From NCBI GenBank assembly GCA_002437905.1, contig DJRT01000021.1, positions 1 through 52,928 on the forward strand: a stretch of 52,928 nt of DNA, written 5' to 3'. Positions 31,678-39,692 of this stretch are shown in pieces. The position numbers and the translations under genes are program-made. The notes beneath the pieces are model-generated. The model ran no database searches, was not told where the DNA came from, and was given only the letters and a program-made list of their open reading frames with translations. The stretch comes from Ruminococcaceae bacterium UBA6353 (GTDB lineage: Bacteria; Bacillota; Clostridia; Oscillospirales; Acutalibacteraceae). The number at the start of each line of letters is the position of its first letter. Position 1 is the first letter of the stretch.

Positions 31678-33432
31678 ATGAAAAAATGGATAGCAATCTT
31701 ATGTACACTGACCGTCAGTCTGGCGCTGATGATGACTGCCTGCGGAAAGCGGAGCAGCCAAGCGGCGGATCTGTCGGCCTATGCCGGCCAGACCATCGCC
31801 GGGCAGATAACGGCGGTGGAGGGAACCGCTGTTACGCTGCAGCTTGGTGAGCTGAGCAGTGGCAGCAGTGGGGCGGATCAGCCGCAGGGTGAGCCTCCGG
31901 CAAAGCCGGATGGGGACGCAGCCGGTGACAGCCGCCAGCCGTCTGCCCCGCCGGACGCACCCGATGGCAGCAGTGGGGCGGATCAGCCGCAGGGTGAGCC
32001 TCCGGCAAAGCCGGATGGCGAGGGCGGCGGCAGCCGCTTTACCGCCGGGACGGACAGCCTGACAGTGGATCTGGCGGAGGTTCCCGTGACAAAGGATGGC
32101 GAAAGCCTGGAGGCTTCCGCTCTTGCGGTGGGGGATGTGCTGCAGCTGACCGTTGATGCCGGCGGCGTGCTGACCGCTGCCAGTGTAGTGTCGGTGACAG
32201 GCGGCGGCAATGCGCCCGGCGGCTCCGGCTCGTCCACGGTGGATCACGGCAGCAGTGCCACCACGCTGACGCAGGATGAAACGGTCAGCGGCGGCGCCTA
32301 CACCTCCACCGGGGATAACGAGAACGCCCTGCGGGTGGACGGTGCGGCGGTCACGCTGGATGGCGTAACGGTGACCAAGAGCGCGGGCGCCTCCGCCAAT
32401 GCGGAGAACGGCGATTTCTATGGGGTCAATGCGGCGCTGCTGGCGGTCAACGGTGCGCAGGTAACCATCCGTAATGCCACCGTTTCTTCCTCGGCACAGA
32501 ATGGCAACGGCATCTTCAGCTATGGCAGCGGCACCACCGTCACCGTATCCGATACGGTGATCACCACCACGGCGGATAATTCCGGCGGCATCCAGACCAC
32601 CGGCGGCGGCACCACCATTGCGGAAAATCTGACGGTGAATACCGCCGGCAATTCCTCCGCTGCCATCCGTTCTGACCGGGGCGGCGGTACGGTCAGCGTG
32701 ACCGGCGGCAGCTATACCTCCGCCGGCTATAATTCGCCGGCCGTGTATTCTACGGCGGCCATCACGGTGAAAGACGCCACGCTGACGGCGGAAAATTCCG
32801 AGGCCCTGGTGATTGAGGGCAAAAACTCCATCACGCTGACGGATTGTATGGTGACCGGCAACATGAGCGATACCAAGGGCAGCAGCTCGGATGAAAATGT
32901 GCACAATGTGATGATCTACCAGTCCATGTCCGGCGATGCGGCGGTGGGCACCTCGGAATTTTCCATGACCGGCGGCAGCCTGACAGCGAAGAACGGGGAT
33001 ATGTTCTATATCACCAATACGGCGTGCACGATGACCCTCTCCGGTGTGGATATCCGCAATGAGGATGCGGACGGCCGCCTGCTGGTGGTCAGCGGCAATT
33101 CCGCCTCCCACGGCTGGGGTACTGCCGGGCAGAATGGGGCGCAGGTTACGCTGACGGCGGATGCGCAGACCCTCTCCGGTGCAATCGAGGTGGACAGCAT
33201 TTCCACGCTGCAGCTGACTCTGCAGAATGGCAGTAGCTTCACCGGCACGGTGAGCGTGACGGAAAATGCGCAGGGCGGCACAGCCGTGGCAGATAACGCC
33301 GTGGTAACGGTGGGCAGCGGCTGCACATGGACGCTGACCGGCAACTGCACCGTGACCGCACTGACCAACAACGGCACGATCAACTATAACGGCTATACGA
33401 TTACCCTGGCGGACGGCACGGTGCTGCAGTAA
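31678..33432 (+). CDS. Secreted beta-helix lipoprotein with Pro-rich N-terminal linker
   Basis: Lipoprotein of 584 residues (lipobox MTAC, about 18-21). After the signal comes a low-complexity linker in which 'SSGADQPQGEPPAKPDG' occurs twice, and a small domain ('TVDLAEVPVTKDGESLEASALAVGDVLQLTVD') that looks like an OB- or Ig-like fold. A right-handed beta-helix follows with many Ser/Thr/Gly/Asn turns (about 190-570). It is distinct from its neighbours, lacking the typical Cthe_2159 end. It may be an adhesin or polysaccharide-binding protein. It lies 48 nt after paralogue 1 with GAGGAG before the ATG. Its stop overlaps an alternative start of the next gene. Confidence 0.8.
   Translation: MKKWIAILCTLTVSLALMMTACGKRSSQAADLSAYAGQTIAGQITAVEGTAVTLQLGELSSGSSGADQPQGEPPAKPDGDAAGDSRQPSAPPDAPDGSSGADQPQGEPPAKPDGEGGGSRFTAGTDSLTVDLAEVPVTKDGESLEASALAVGDVLQLTVDAGGVLTAASVVSVTGGGNAPGGSGSSTVDHGSSATTLTQDETVSGGAYTSTGDNENALRVDGAAVTLDGVTVTKSAGASANAENGDFYGVNAALLAVNGAQVTIRNATVSSSAQNGNGIFSYGSGTTVTVSDTVITTTADNSGGIQTTGGGTTIAENLTVNTAGNSSAAIRSDRGGGTVSVTGGSYTSAGYNSPAVYSTAAITVKDATLTAENSEALVIEGKNSITLTDCMVTGNMSDTKGSSSDENVHNVMIYQSMSGDAAVGTSEFSMTGGSLTAKNGDMFYITNTACTMTLSGVDIRNEDADGRLLVVSGNSASHGWGTAGQNGAQVTLTADAQTLSGAIEVDSISTLQLTLQNGSSFTGTVSVTENAQGGTAVADNAVVTVGSGCTWTLTGNCTVTALTNNGTINYNGYTITLADGTVLQ
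31861..32018 (+). repeat. Two direct repeats in the linker of the middle beta-helix gene
   Basis: About 53 bp beginning GGCAGCAGTGGGGCGGATCA at 31861 is repeated at 31966, nearly identically at the nucleotide level. This suggests recent duplication. Confidence 0.85.
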
Positions 33433-33464
33433 TGCGCCGCCGCGCAACAGAAAGGATGATTGCC

Positions 33465-35141
33465 ATGACAAAAGCCATGCCCGGCCGGCGGCTATTGCTC
33501 TGTATGCTCACGGCGCTGCTGCTGCTGTCATTTGTTCCTCTGACGGCACAGGCGGCGGAGTATACGGCGCAGGGCGCCACTGCCTTTGTGTTCTCCGATA
33601 CCGGCATTACCGTTACGCCGGGGGACTACACCGGCTACAAGATCAGCAAAACAGCACTGACCATCAATCAGGCGGGCACCTATATTGTTTCCGGCAGCTG
33701 CGCCGATGGCTCTATCACCGTGAAAAAGGGCACAACCGGCGTTACGCTGGTGCTGAATGGGCTAACGCTGACCAGCGCCGATACGGCACCGCTGGCCTGC
33801 AATAAGTCCAGCGGCGTGACGCTTGTGGTCGCCTCCGGTACGGTCAATAGCCTGACGGACAGCGCCAATAACAATGATGAGAATTTCCCCGATAACGCGG
33901 ACGCCGAAAATGCGGTGATCAAATGCAAGGACGGCTCCAATGTGGTCATCTGCGGCGCCGGTACGCTGAATATCACCGCAAATGGGAAAAACGGCATTAA
34001 GTCCGGTGCCACCACCGAGGAGGAGGGCGAGGCATCCCTGACCATCCGGGAGGTCACGCTGAATATCACCGCGCCGGTCAATGATGCCGTCAATGCCGAG
34101 CAGCTCCTGCGCATTGAGAGCGGCGCACTGACCATCTCGGCCGCTGATGATGCACTCCACTGCGACCTGGAGATGCAGATCGGCGCAGCCGGTACAGTCG
34201 GCCCGACGATCAATATTACCGCCTGCTACGAGGGGCTGGAGGCAGCAACGCTGAATATCCTTTCCGGAAATGTGTCGATCGTTGCCACGGATGACTGCCT
34301 GAACGCAGCAAACAGCGATCTGACGGATTATGCCTTTTCCATGACCATCTCCGGCGGCGTGATCACTGCCTATACCTCGTCCGGCGATGGTTTTGACTCC
34401 AATGGCAGCCTGATGATCACCGGCGGCACGGTGACGGTGTGGACCGCCAACACCGCCGATAACCAGCCGTTGGATGCCGACGGCACGATTACGATCACCG
34501 GCGGTACGGTTCTGGCGGCCGGCGGCAGCGGTGGCATGGGGATGACGCTCAATGCCAGCCAGCCCTGCGTCATTTTCGGCGCGGCCGCGGGCAATGGCGG
34601 CATGGGGGGCGCGTCCGGCGGCCAGCCCGGTGGGCAGCCTGGTGAGCAGCCGGGAGGCCAGCCTGGTGAGCAGCCGGGCAATCCGCCCGGCGGACAGTCT
34701 GGGCAGCCCGGTCAGACCGGTGCCTCTGCGCAAATCGCCAAGGGCAGCAGCCTGCTGATCCAGGATGGCGCCGGTACGACACTGTACAGTGGTATGGCAG
34801 TGTGCGATGCCAGCTACCTGTTCTTTTCTTCGGCGGAACTGACGGCAGACAGCAGCTATACCCTCATGGCTGATAATACGGTGGTGGCCACCGCTGCCGC
34901 GCAGAGCGGAACGGTTTCCAGCGGCGGCGGACAGCCGGGCAATCCATCCGGCGGCCAGCCCGGTGGCCAGCCGGGGCAGCCCGGCAGCCAGCCGGAGGCC
35001 GGCGCCGCGACCTCCCCGCAGACCGGGGATGGGGCATCAATGGGGTGGTGCTTCGTGCTGGCCGGCAGCGGCACATTTGCCGTGCTTCTGTGGGTGCTAT
35101 ACCGCAGAATTGGCCGCAAAAAACGCGTAAAAGCGCCATAA
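33465..35141 (+). CDS. Sortase-type Cthe_2159-like beta-helix surface protein, paralogue 2
   Basis: Surface protein of 558 residues. The signal peptide (about 5-35) ends in an AQAA site, and a Cthe_2159-type beta-helix follows (about 45-370). The terminal part of that domain is split by a Gly/Gln/Pro-rich insert (near 395-430). The C-terminus is a sorting signal: SPQTG near residue 517, then a hydrophobic segment and Arg/Lys tail 'RRIGRKKR'. (S/N/P)PxTG is the motif used by clostridial class B sortases. The protein is therefore probably wall-anchored, whereas its two neighbours are lipid-anchored. The ATG at 33465 follows AGAAAGG; the ATG at 33432, on the previous stop, lacks a ribosome binding site. 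Confidence 0.85.
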   Translation: MTKAMPGRRLLLCMLTALLLLSFVPLTAQAAEYTAQGATAFVFSDTGITVTPGDYTGYKISKTALTINQAGTYIVSGSCADGSITVKKGTTGVTLVLNGLTLTSADTAPLACNKSSGVTLVVASGTVNSLTDSANNNDENFPDNADAENAVIKCKDGSNVVICGAGTLNITANGKNGIKSGATTEEEGEASLTIREVTLNITAPVNDAVNAEQLLRIESGALTISAADDALHCDLEMQIGAAGTVGPTINITACYEGLEAATLNILSGNVSIVATDDCLNAANSDLTDYAFSMTISGGVITAYTSSGDGFDSNGSLMITGGTVTVWTANTADNQPLDADGTITITGGTVLAAGGSGGMGMTLNASQPCVIFGAAAGNGGMGGASGGQPGGQPGEQPGGQPGEQPGNPPGGQSGQPGQTGASAQIAKGSSLLIQDGAGTTLYSGMAVCDASYLFFSSAELTADSSYTLMADNTVVATAAAQSGTVSSGGGQPGNPSGGQPGGQPGQPGSQPEAGAATSPQTGDGASMGWCFVLAGSGTFAVLLWVLYRRIGRKKRVKAP

Positions 35142-35149
35142 ACGGCGAT

Positions 35150-35195
35150 AAAAGCCCGCTGCAGCAGGAAAAATGGTGGCTGCAGCGGGCTTTTT
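35150..35195 (+). terminator. Terminator of the beta-helix operon
   Basis: AAAAGCCCGCTGCAGC / GCTGCAGCGGGCTTTTT stem with T run. Confidence 0.88.
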
Positions 35196-35217
35196 GCGGC
35201 AGGAAAGCAAAAAAATC

Positions 35218-35246
35218 TTGCATTTCCCGCCGGTTCACCGTATAAT
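35218..35246 (+). promoter_or_regulatory. Promoter of mgtE
   Basis: TTGCAT (35218-35223), 17-nt spacer, TATAAT (35241-35246). Transcription would begin near 35253. Confidence 0.85.
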
Positions 35247-35252
35247 AAAACT

Positions 35253-35447
35253 GCATAAAAGAGCAAAGGCTGGTGATCGTATGGACGGCAATCCTGTTCC
35301 CCCTCGAAGTTGCTGTGATAAAACTGGATCCGCGGCGTTCCGTACGGCCCAGAAGCTGACCTTATCGTGCTGATGCGTGGAGGATAAGGCCGGCCTTGCT
35401 ATGGCTGTTTCCCGGCCGCCCGTCGGATCCTGACGGGAGGTTTTTTT
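35253..35447 (+). promoter_or_regulatory. Structured mgtE leader ending in a terminator that covers the RBS
   Basis: Leader of about 195 nt with no plausible coding frame. Hairpins are CCTTATC / GATAAGG (35360-35389), GGCCGG / CCGGCC and finally CCCGTC / GACGGG followed by nine T at 35441-35449. The GGGAGG used to start mgtE is at the foot of this last stem. A second GGATCC upstream (near 35330) could pair with the GGATCC in the terminator loop as an antiterminator. This is the layout of a transcriptional riboswitch. I do not recognise the M-box or yybP-ykoY conserved blocks, so the ligand is only guessed (Mg2+ or another ion). Confidence 0.6.
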
Positions 35448-36893
35448 TTGAGTGAAGAAGTAAAGAACACGCAGTCGCAGCCGCAGCCGACGCCGGAGAC
35501 TGCGCCGCCGGAGCGGCCGGACTATGAGCAGGAGCTGCTGGATCTGATCCGCAGCAGCCGTTCGCCACAGCAGCTGCGCGAGGCACTGACCGACTACCAC
35601 GCCGGCGATCTGGCCGATGTGCTGGAAAAGCTGGAGCCACAGGAGCGCCGGCGGCTGTACCGTGTGCTGGGCACCGAGGGCATGAGCGAGGTGTTCGCCT
35701 ACCTGGAGGATGTCGGCACCTACATTGATGAGCTGGACAGCGAAAAGGCGGCCGATGTGATCGAGGGCATGGACGCGGACGATGCCGTGGATGTGCTGGA
35801 GGAGCTGGATGAGGACAAGCGGCAGAAGCTGCTGGACCTGATGGATGACGATGCGGCCGAGGACATCCAGCTGATCCACTCCTACGATGAGGATGCCGTC
35901 GGCAGCCGCATGACCACCAATTTTGTGGCCATCAACCGGCACCTTTCCATCAAGGAGGCCATGCGCTCCCTGGTGCGCCAGGCCGCGGACAACGATAACA
36001 TTTCCACCCTGTACGCGCTCAATGATGACGGCACTTTCTACGGCGCCATTGACCTGAAGGATCTGATCGTGGCGCGGGAGGGTGTACAGCTGGATGACCT
36101 GATCGTGACCTCCTACCCCTTTGTGTATGCAGGGGAATCGGTGCAGGACTGTATCGAGGAGCTGAAGGATTACTCCGAGGACTCCATTCCGGTGCTGGAT
36201 AAGGACCGCCGGCTGCTGGGCGTCATCACGGCGCAGGATATTGTGGAGGTTGTGGATGAAGAGCTGGGCGAGGACTACGCCCGTCTGGCCGGTCTGACCG
36301 CCGAGGAGGAGGAGCATGAGCCGCTGCGGGAAAGCGTGCATAAGCGCTTGCCGTGGCTGATCGCCCTGATGTTCCTCGGGCTGGGGGTTTCCGCCGTGGT
36401 CGGCTCATTTGAGCGGGTGGTGCAGTGTCTGCCGCTGATCATGGCCTTCCAGAGCATGATCCTGGATATGGCCGGCAATGTGGGCACCCAGTCGCTGGCC
36501 GTGACCATCCGTATTCTGTCGGATAAGGACGATGAACAGCCGCACCGGGCGGTGCACCTGATCGGCAAGGAGATGCGGGTGGGTGTATTCAACGGCCTGC
36601 TGCTCGGCATCATGACCTTTTTGCTGGTGGGGCTGTATATCATGCTCTTTAAGGGGCGTGAACCGCTGCTGGCCTTTACCATCTCCGGCTGCATCGGTCT
36701 TTCGCTGCTGCTGGCCATGACCATTTCCAGCTTCACCGGCACGGCAATCCCGCTGCTGTTCAGCAAGCTGCATATCGACCCCGCAGCAGCCTCCGGCCCA
36801 CTCATCACCACCATCAATGACCTGGTGGCGGTGGTGTCCTACTACGGGCTGGCCTGGATACTGATGATCCGCGTTCTGCGGCTGGCAGGATAA
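35448..36893 (+). CDS. mgtE: Magnesium transporter MgtE
   Basis: Mg2+ channel/transporter of 481 residues. The N-terminal superhelical domain contains 'HAGDLADVLEKLEPQERRRLYRVL' and is followed by two CBS domains (about 165-285, 'GAIDLKDLI' and 'VITAQDIVEVV'). Five membrane helices (about 305-480) include the pore signature 'AGNVGTQSLAV'. The dimeric protein closes when intracellular Mg2+ binds between the N and CBS domains. The start is TTG, 7 nt after GGAGG, placed within the T run of the leader terminator. The gene is followed 25 nt later by the PPi-phosphofructokinase, so the two may be co-transcribed. Confidence 0.93.
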   Translation: MSEEVKNTQSQPQPTPETAPPERPDYEQELLDLIRSSRSPQQLREALTDYHAGDLADVLEKLEPQERRRLYRVLGTEGMSEVFAYLEDVGTYIDELDSEKAADVIEGMDADDAVDVLEELDEDKRQKLLDLMDDDAAEDIQLIHSYDEDAVGSRMTTNFVAINRHLSIKEAMRSLVRQAADNDNISTLYALNDDGTFYGAIDLKDLIVAREGVQLDDLIVTSYPFVYAGESVQDCIEELKDYSEDSIPVLDKDRRLLGVITAQDIVEVVDEELGEDYARLAGLTAEEEEHEPLRESVHKRLPWLIALMFLGLGVSAVVGSFERVVQCLPLIMAFQSMILDMAGNVGTQSLAVTIRILSDKDDEQPHRAVHLIGKEMRVGVFNGLLLGIMTFLLVGLYIMLFKGREPLLAFTISGCIGLSLLLAMTISSFTGTAIPLLFSKLHIDPAAASGPLITTINDLVAVVSYYGLAWILMIRVLRLAG

Positions 36894-36917
36894 AGAAACA
36901 GGAGGATACAAAAGCGT

Positions 36918-38126
36918 ATGAATGTTGTTGTTGCCCAATCCGGTGGTCCCACCAGTGTGATCAACGCGTCCCTGCTGGGGGTGTACCGGCAGGCGCTGCA
37001 GTGGGAGGGCGTGCAGACGGTGTATGGCTCCCGCAATGGGATCGAGGGAATTCTGAACGGGAACCTGGTGCCGCTCAATGAGCACATCCGCTCGGATGAG
37101 GATATGGCACTGCTGCGGCAGACCCCGGCGGCGGTGCTCGGCTCCTGCCGGCACAAGCTGCCGCCGCCGGAGCAGGATCCGGCGGTGTATGCGAAGATCC
37201 GTGAGCAGCTGGAGCACTACCGCATCGGGGCGTTCTTCTATATCGGCGGCAACGATTCTATGGATACGGTATATAAGCTATCCAGCTATTTCCAGTCGGT
37301 GGATTGCCCCGTGCGGGTGATCGGTGTGCCAAAAACCATTGATAATGACCTGATGGGCACCGACCATACCCCCGGCTATGGTTCGGCGGCCAAGTTTGTG
37401 GCCACCGGTATGCTGGAGATCATCCGCGATTGCTCGGTGTATAATCTGGACTCGGTCACGATCGTGGAGATCATGGGGCGGGATACCGGCTGGCTGACAG
37501 CGGCTGCGGCGCTGCCCCGGCTCAATGGGGAGCAGGCGCCGCACCTGGTGTATCTGCCGGAGGTACCGTTCTCGGTCTCCCGCTTTGTGGAGGATGTGTG
37601 CCGGGTGCAGCAGCACAGCCGCAATGTGATCGTGGCGGTCAGCGAGGGCGTGGATATCGATGCGGTCGGGGAGTATCAGTCCGGCAAGGTGGACAATTTC
37701 GGGCATAAGTACCTCTCCGGCGTGGGCAAGTGCCTGGAGGATATTGTGCGCACCCGTATCGGGTGCAAGGTGCGCTCGGTGGAGCTGAACATCCTGCAGC
37801 GCTGCGCGGCGCACATCTGCTCCCGCACGGATGTGGAGGAGGCCGAGCAGGTAGGCGCCGCGGCAGTGCGCGCCGCCATGGATGGCGCCACTGGGGAGGT
37901 GGCGGTGTTCCGCCGCCGCAGTGATGCACCGTATCTGGTGGATTTCGGTCATGTGCCGGTGGCGCAGGTAGCCAATCTGGTCAAATATGTGCCGCGGGAA
38001 TGGATCAATGAGGCCGGCAACAATGTCACCGAGGCTGCCCTGCGGTATATCCGGCCGCTTGTGCAGGGGGAGCTGCCACTGTATACCGTTAATGGTCTGC
38101 CCAAGCATTTTCAGCTGCTGAAATAA
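36918..38126 (+). CDS. Pyrophosphate-type 6-phosphofructokinase
   Basis: PFK-family enzyme of 402 residues. The diagnostic residues fit the pyrophosphate-dependent type: 'GGNDSMDT' (110-117), where ATP enzymes have Gly after the Asp, and 'PKTIDND' (138-144) with Lys139. It converts fructose 6-phosphate and PPi reversibly to fructose 1,6-bisphosphate and Pi. The length fits the intermediate-size bacterial PPi-PFK group. CAGGAGG precedes the ATG, and a terminator follows. No ATP-type pfkA is seen in the window. Confidence 0.92.
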   Translation: MNVVVAQSGGPTSVINASLLGVYRQALQWEGVQTVYGSRNGIEGILNGNLVPLNEHIRSDEDMALLRQTPAAVLGSCRHKLPPPEQDPAVYAKIREQLEHYRIGAFFYIGGNDSMDTVYKLSSYFQSVDCPVRVIGVPKTIDNDLMGTDHTPGYGSAAKFVATGMLEIIRDCSVYNLDSVTIVEIMGRDTGWLTAAAALPRLNGEQAPHLVYLPEVPFSVSRFVEDVCRVQQHSRNVIVAVSEGVDIDAVGEYQSGKVDNFGHKYLSGVGKCLEDIVRTRIGCKVRSVELNILQRCAAHICSRTDVEEAEQVGAAAVRAAMDGATGEVAVFRRRSDAPYLVDFGHVPVAQVANLVKYVPREWINEAGNNVTEAALRYIRPLVQGELPLYTVNGLPKHFQLLK

Positions 38127-38134
38127 GGAACAAA

Positions 38135-38181
38135 ATCGGCCGCCCACGCAGCATTTAGCGCCTGCATGGGCGGATTTTATT
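38135..38181 (+). terminator. Terminator after PPi-PFK
   Basis: CCGCCCACGCAG / CTGCATGGGCGG stem followed by ATTTTATT. Confidence 0.75.
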
Positions 38182-38254
38182 GCCACAATCAATTACCATT
38201 TGTAATTTTTATAATAAGATGTACGAAATGTATTCGAAAAAATTGCAAAAAAGG

Positions 38255-38304
38255 ACTTGACAATTCAAAAAGTTTGGTGTATCTTATTATTGTAATCATT
38301 ACAA
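38255..38304 (+). promoter_or_regulatory. Promoter and Fur/PerR-type operator
   Basis: TTGACA, 17-nt spacer and TATCTT are followed by the perfect palindrome TTGTAATCATTACAA (38290-38304), which overlaps the start of transcription. The operator fits the PerR/Fur box shape and suggests autorepression of the fur-rubrerythrin pair. Confidence 0.8.
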
Positions 38305-38333
38305 ACAAATAACGATTACAAAAGGAGGGCAGG

Positions 38334-38777
38334 ATGGAACAAACCGAAATTATCCGGCTGCTGAGCAGCCACGGCCTGCGGCCGACGCAGCAGCGGATTG
38401 CTGTGTATGCGTACCTGCGCAGCCATCGCACCCATCCCTCGGCCGAGACGGTGTATGCCGCCCTGGTCAAACAGCACCCCACCTTTTCCCGCACCACCGT
38501 CTACAATTCCCTCCATGCGCTGGTCAAGGCACAGCTGGTGCTGGAGCTTTCCCCCGGCACGGAGGAAAAGCACTATGACGGCGATGTATCCCTGCATGGG
38601 CATTTTTGCTGCACCGGCTGCGGCGGCATCTTCGATTTTCCGCTGGATCCCGCCGCCGTGGAGGCGTTGCAGCCTGCCGGGTTCACCGTACAGCAGCGGG
38701 ATATCCGCTTCGGCGGTCTTTGCCCGGCCTGTGCGCAGGCCATGGCCAATGAAAAAACAGTTGATCCAAAAAATTAA
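38334..38777 (+). CDS. Fur-family regulator, PerR-like
   Basis: Fur-family repressor of 147 residues. The winged helix spans about 5-80 ('HGLRPTQQRIAVYAYL', 'SAETVYAALVKQHPTFSRTTVYNSL'). The dimerisation/metal half has 'HGHFCCTGCGGIFDF' and 'GLCPACAQ', two Cys pairs forming the structural zinc site. Adjacency to rubrerythrin points to a PerR-type peroxide sensor rather than an iron or zinc regulator. AAAGGAGGGCAGG precedes the ATG. Rubrerythrin begins 25 nt later. Confidence 0.9.
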   Translation: MEQTEIIRLLSSHGLRPTQQRIAVYAYLRSHRTHPSAETVYAALVKQHPTFSRTTVYNSLHALVKAQLVLELSPGTEEKHYDGDVSLHGHFCCTGCGGIFDFPLDPAAVEALQPAGFTVQQRDIRFGGLCPACAQAMANEKTVDPKN

Positions 38778-38802
38778 ATTTTATTAACGGAGGTAAAACA
38801 GT

Positions 38803-39345
38803 ATGAAAAAGTTTGTTTGCAGCGTGTGTGGTTATGTGTATACCGGCGAGGAAGCGCCGAAGGTCTGCCCCATCTGCGGGGCTGGTGCGGATAAGTTCAC
38901 CGAGCAGAAGGCCGAGCGCAGCTGGGCGGCCGAGCATGTGGTGGGCGTGGCCGCCGGCGTGGATCAGGAGATCTTGGAGGGGCTGCGCGCCAACTTTACC
39001 GGCGAGTGCTCCGAGGTTGGTATGTACCTGGCCATGGCGCGCGTGGCGCACCGCGAGGGCTATCCGGAGATCGGTCTGTACTGGGAAAAGGCCGCCTATG
39101 AGGAGGCAGAGCATGCGGCCAAGTTTGCGGAGCTGCTGGGCGAGGTTGTGACCGACAGCACCAAGAAGAACCTGGAGATGCGTGTGGAGGCCGAGTGTGG
39201 CGCCACCGAGGGCAAGATGGCGCTGGCCAAGCGCGCCAAGGAGCTGAATTTGGACGCCATCCATGATACGGTGCATGAGATGGCGAAGGATGAAGCCCGG
39301 CACGGTAAGGCCTTTGAGGGGCTGCTGAAGCGGTATTTTGGCTAA
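38803..39345 (+). CDS. Reverse rubrerythrin
   Basis: A 180-residue non-haem iron protein in which the rubredoxin domain comes first (Cys6, Cys9, Cys23, Cys26). The ferritin-like four-helix di-iron domain follows (about 50-178), with metal ligands in 'GECSEVGMYL', 'EEAEHAAKF', 'EAECGATEGK' and 'DEARHGKAF'. Reverse rubrerythrins reduce hydrogen peroxide to water in anaerobes using NAD(P)H-linked electron donors. It is co-transcribed with the PerR-like regulator, as expected for an oxidative-stress pair, with a ribosome binding site at GGAGG. A strong terminator follows. Confidence 0.93.
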   Translation: MKKFVCSVCGYVYTGEEAPKVCPICGAGADKFTEQKAERSWAAEHVVGVAAGVDQEILEGLRANFTGECSEVGMYLAMARVAHREGYPEIGLYWEKAAYEEAEHAAKFAELLGEVVTDSTKKNLEMRVEAECGATEGKMALAKRAKELNLDAIHDTVHEMAKDEARHGKAFEGLLKRYFG

Positions 39346-39351
39346 GAGAAA

Positions 39352-39395
39352 GAGGGCGCTGTCACAAAAAGTGACAGCGCCCTCCGGCTTTTTGG
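39352..39395 (+). terminator. Terminator after rubrerythrin
   Basis: GAGGGCGCTGTCAC, AAAAA loop, GTGACAGCGCCCTC, then a T-rich tail. Confidence 0.88.
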
Positions 39396-39404
39396 AGCTT
39401 TGTT

Positions 39405-39605
39405 TAGACAAAGCAATCGGGGTACAATGGTTTTTTTCGGCTAAACAGCGTCCTTATCGGCTTTGTTGCCCTCCACTCAGAATACGCCAATATTCTTCGG
39501 TCGGGGCGCCGCGCCGCTAAGAAACGCTGTTTGCCGAAAATCTTTGACCTGAAACGAGAAGATTTTTTCGTTTCAGGAGCCGTTGTACTCCGATTGTTTT
39601 GTCTA
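39405..39605. mobile_element. MITE copy 2, inverted relative to copy 1
   Basis: 201-bp element. The left end TAGACAAAGCAATCGGGG and right end CTCCGATTGTTTTGTCTA are inverted repeats, bounded by TA. Its left half matches the reverse complement of copy 1 over about 60 bp (39429-39492). Its right end matches copy 1's left end, including CGTTTCAGGA. An internal hairpin CCTGAAACG / CGTTTCAGG lies at 39548-39577. It sits between the rubrerythrin terminator and the TetR promoter, forming one border of the TetR-ABC cassette. Confidence 0.85.
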
Positions 39606-39610
39606 ACCTA

Positions 39611-39668
39611 TTGCATTTTCTGCATACTGTGCTATAATAAAAACACAGTCGTAACGCTACGACTGTGT
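39611..39668 (+). promoter_or_regulatory. Promoter and palindromic operator of the TetR-ABC operon
   Basis: TTGCAT (39611-39616), 16-nt spacer, TATAAT (39633-39638). Perfect 11-bp arms ACACAGTCGTA / TACGACTGTGT (39643-39668, 4-nt centre) cover the start of transcription. This is a classic TetR autorepression site. Confidence 0.85.
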
Positions 39669-39692
39669 CCCCAAAAGAAAAGGAGTACGGTT

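Noticed and set aside
35253..35447. mgtE leader as an M-box riboswitch
   Set aside because: The conserved M-box segments were not recognised; kept as an unassigned structured leader.
36918..38126. ATP-dependent PfkA
   Set aside because: 'GGND' and 'PKTIDND' residues are those of the pyrophosphate-type group.
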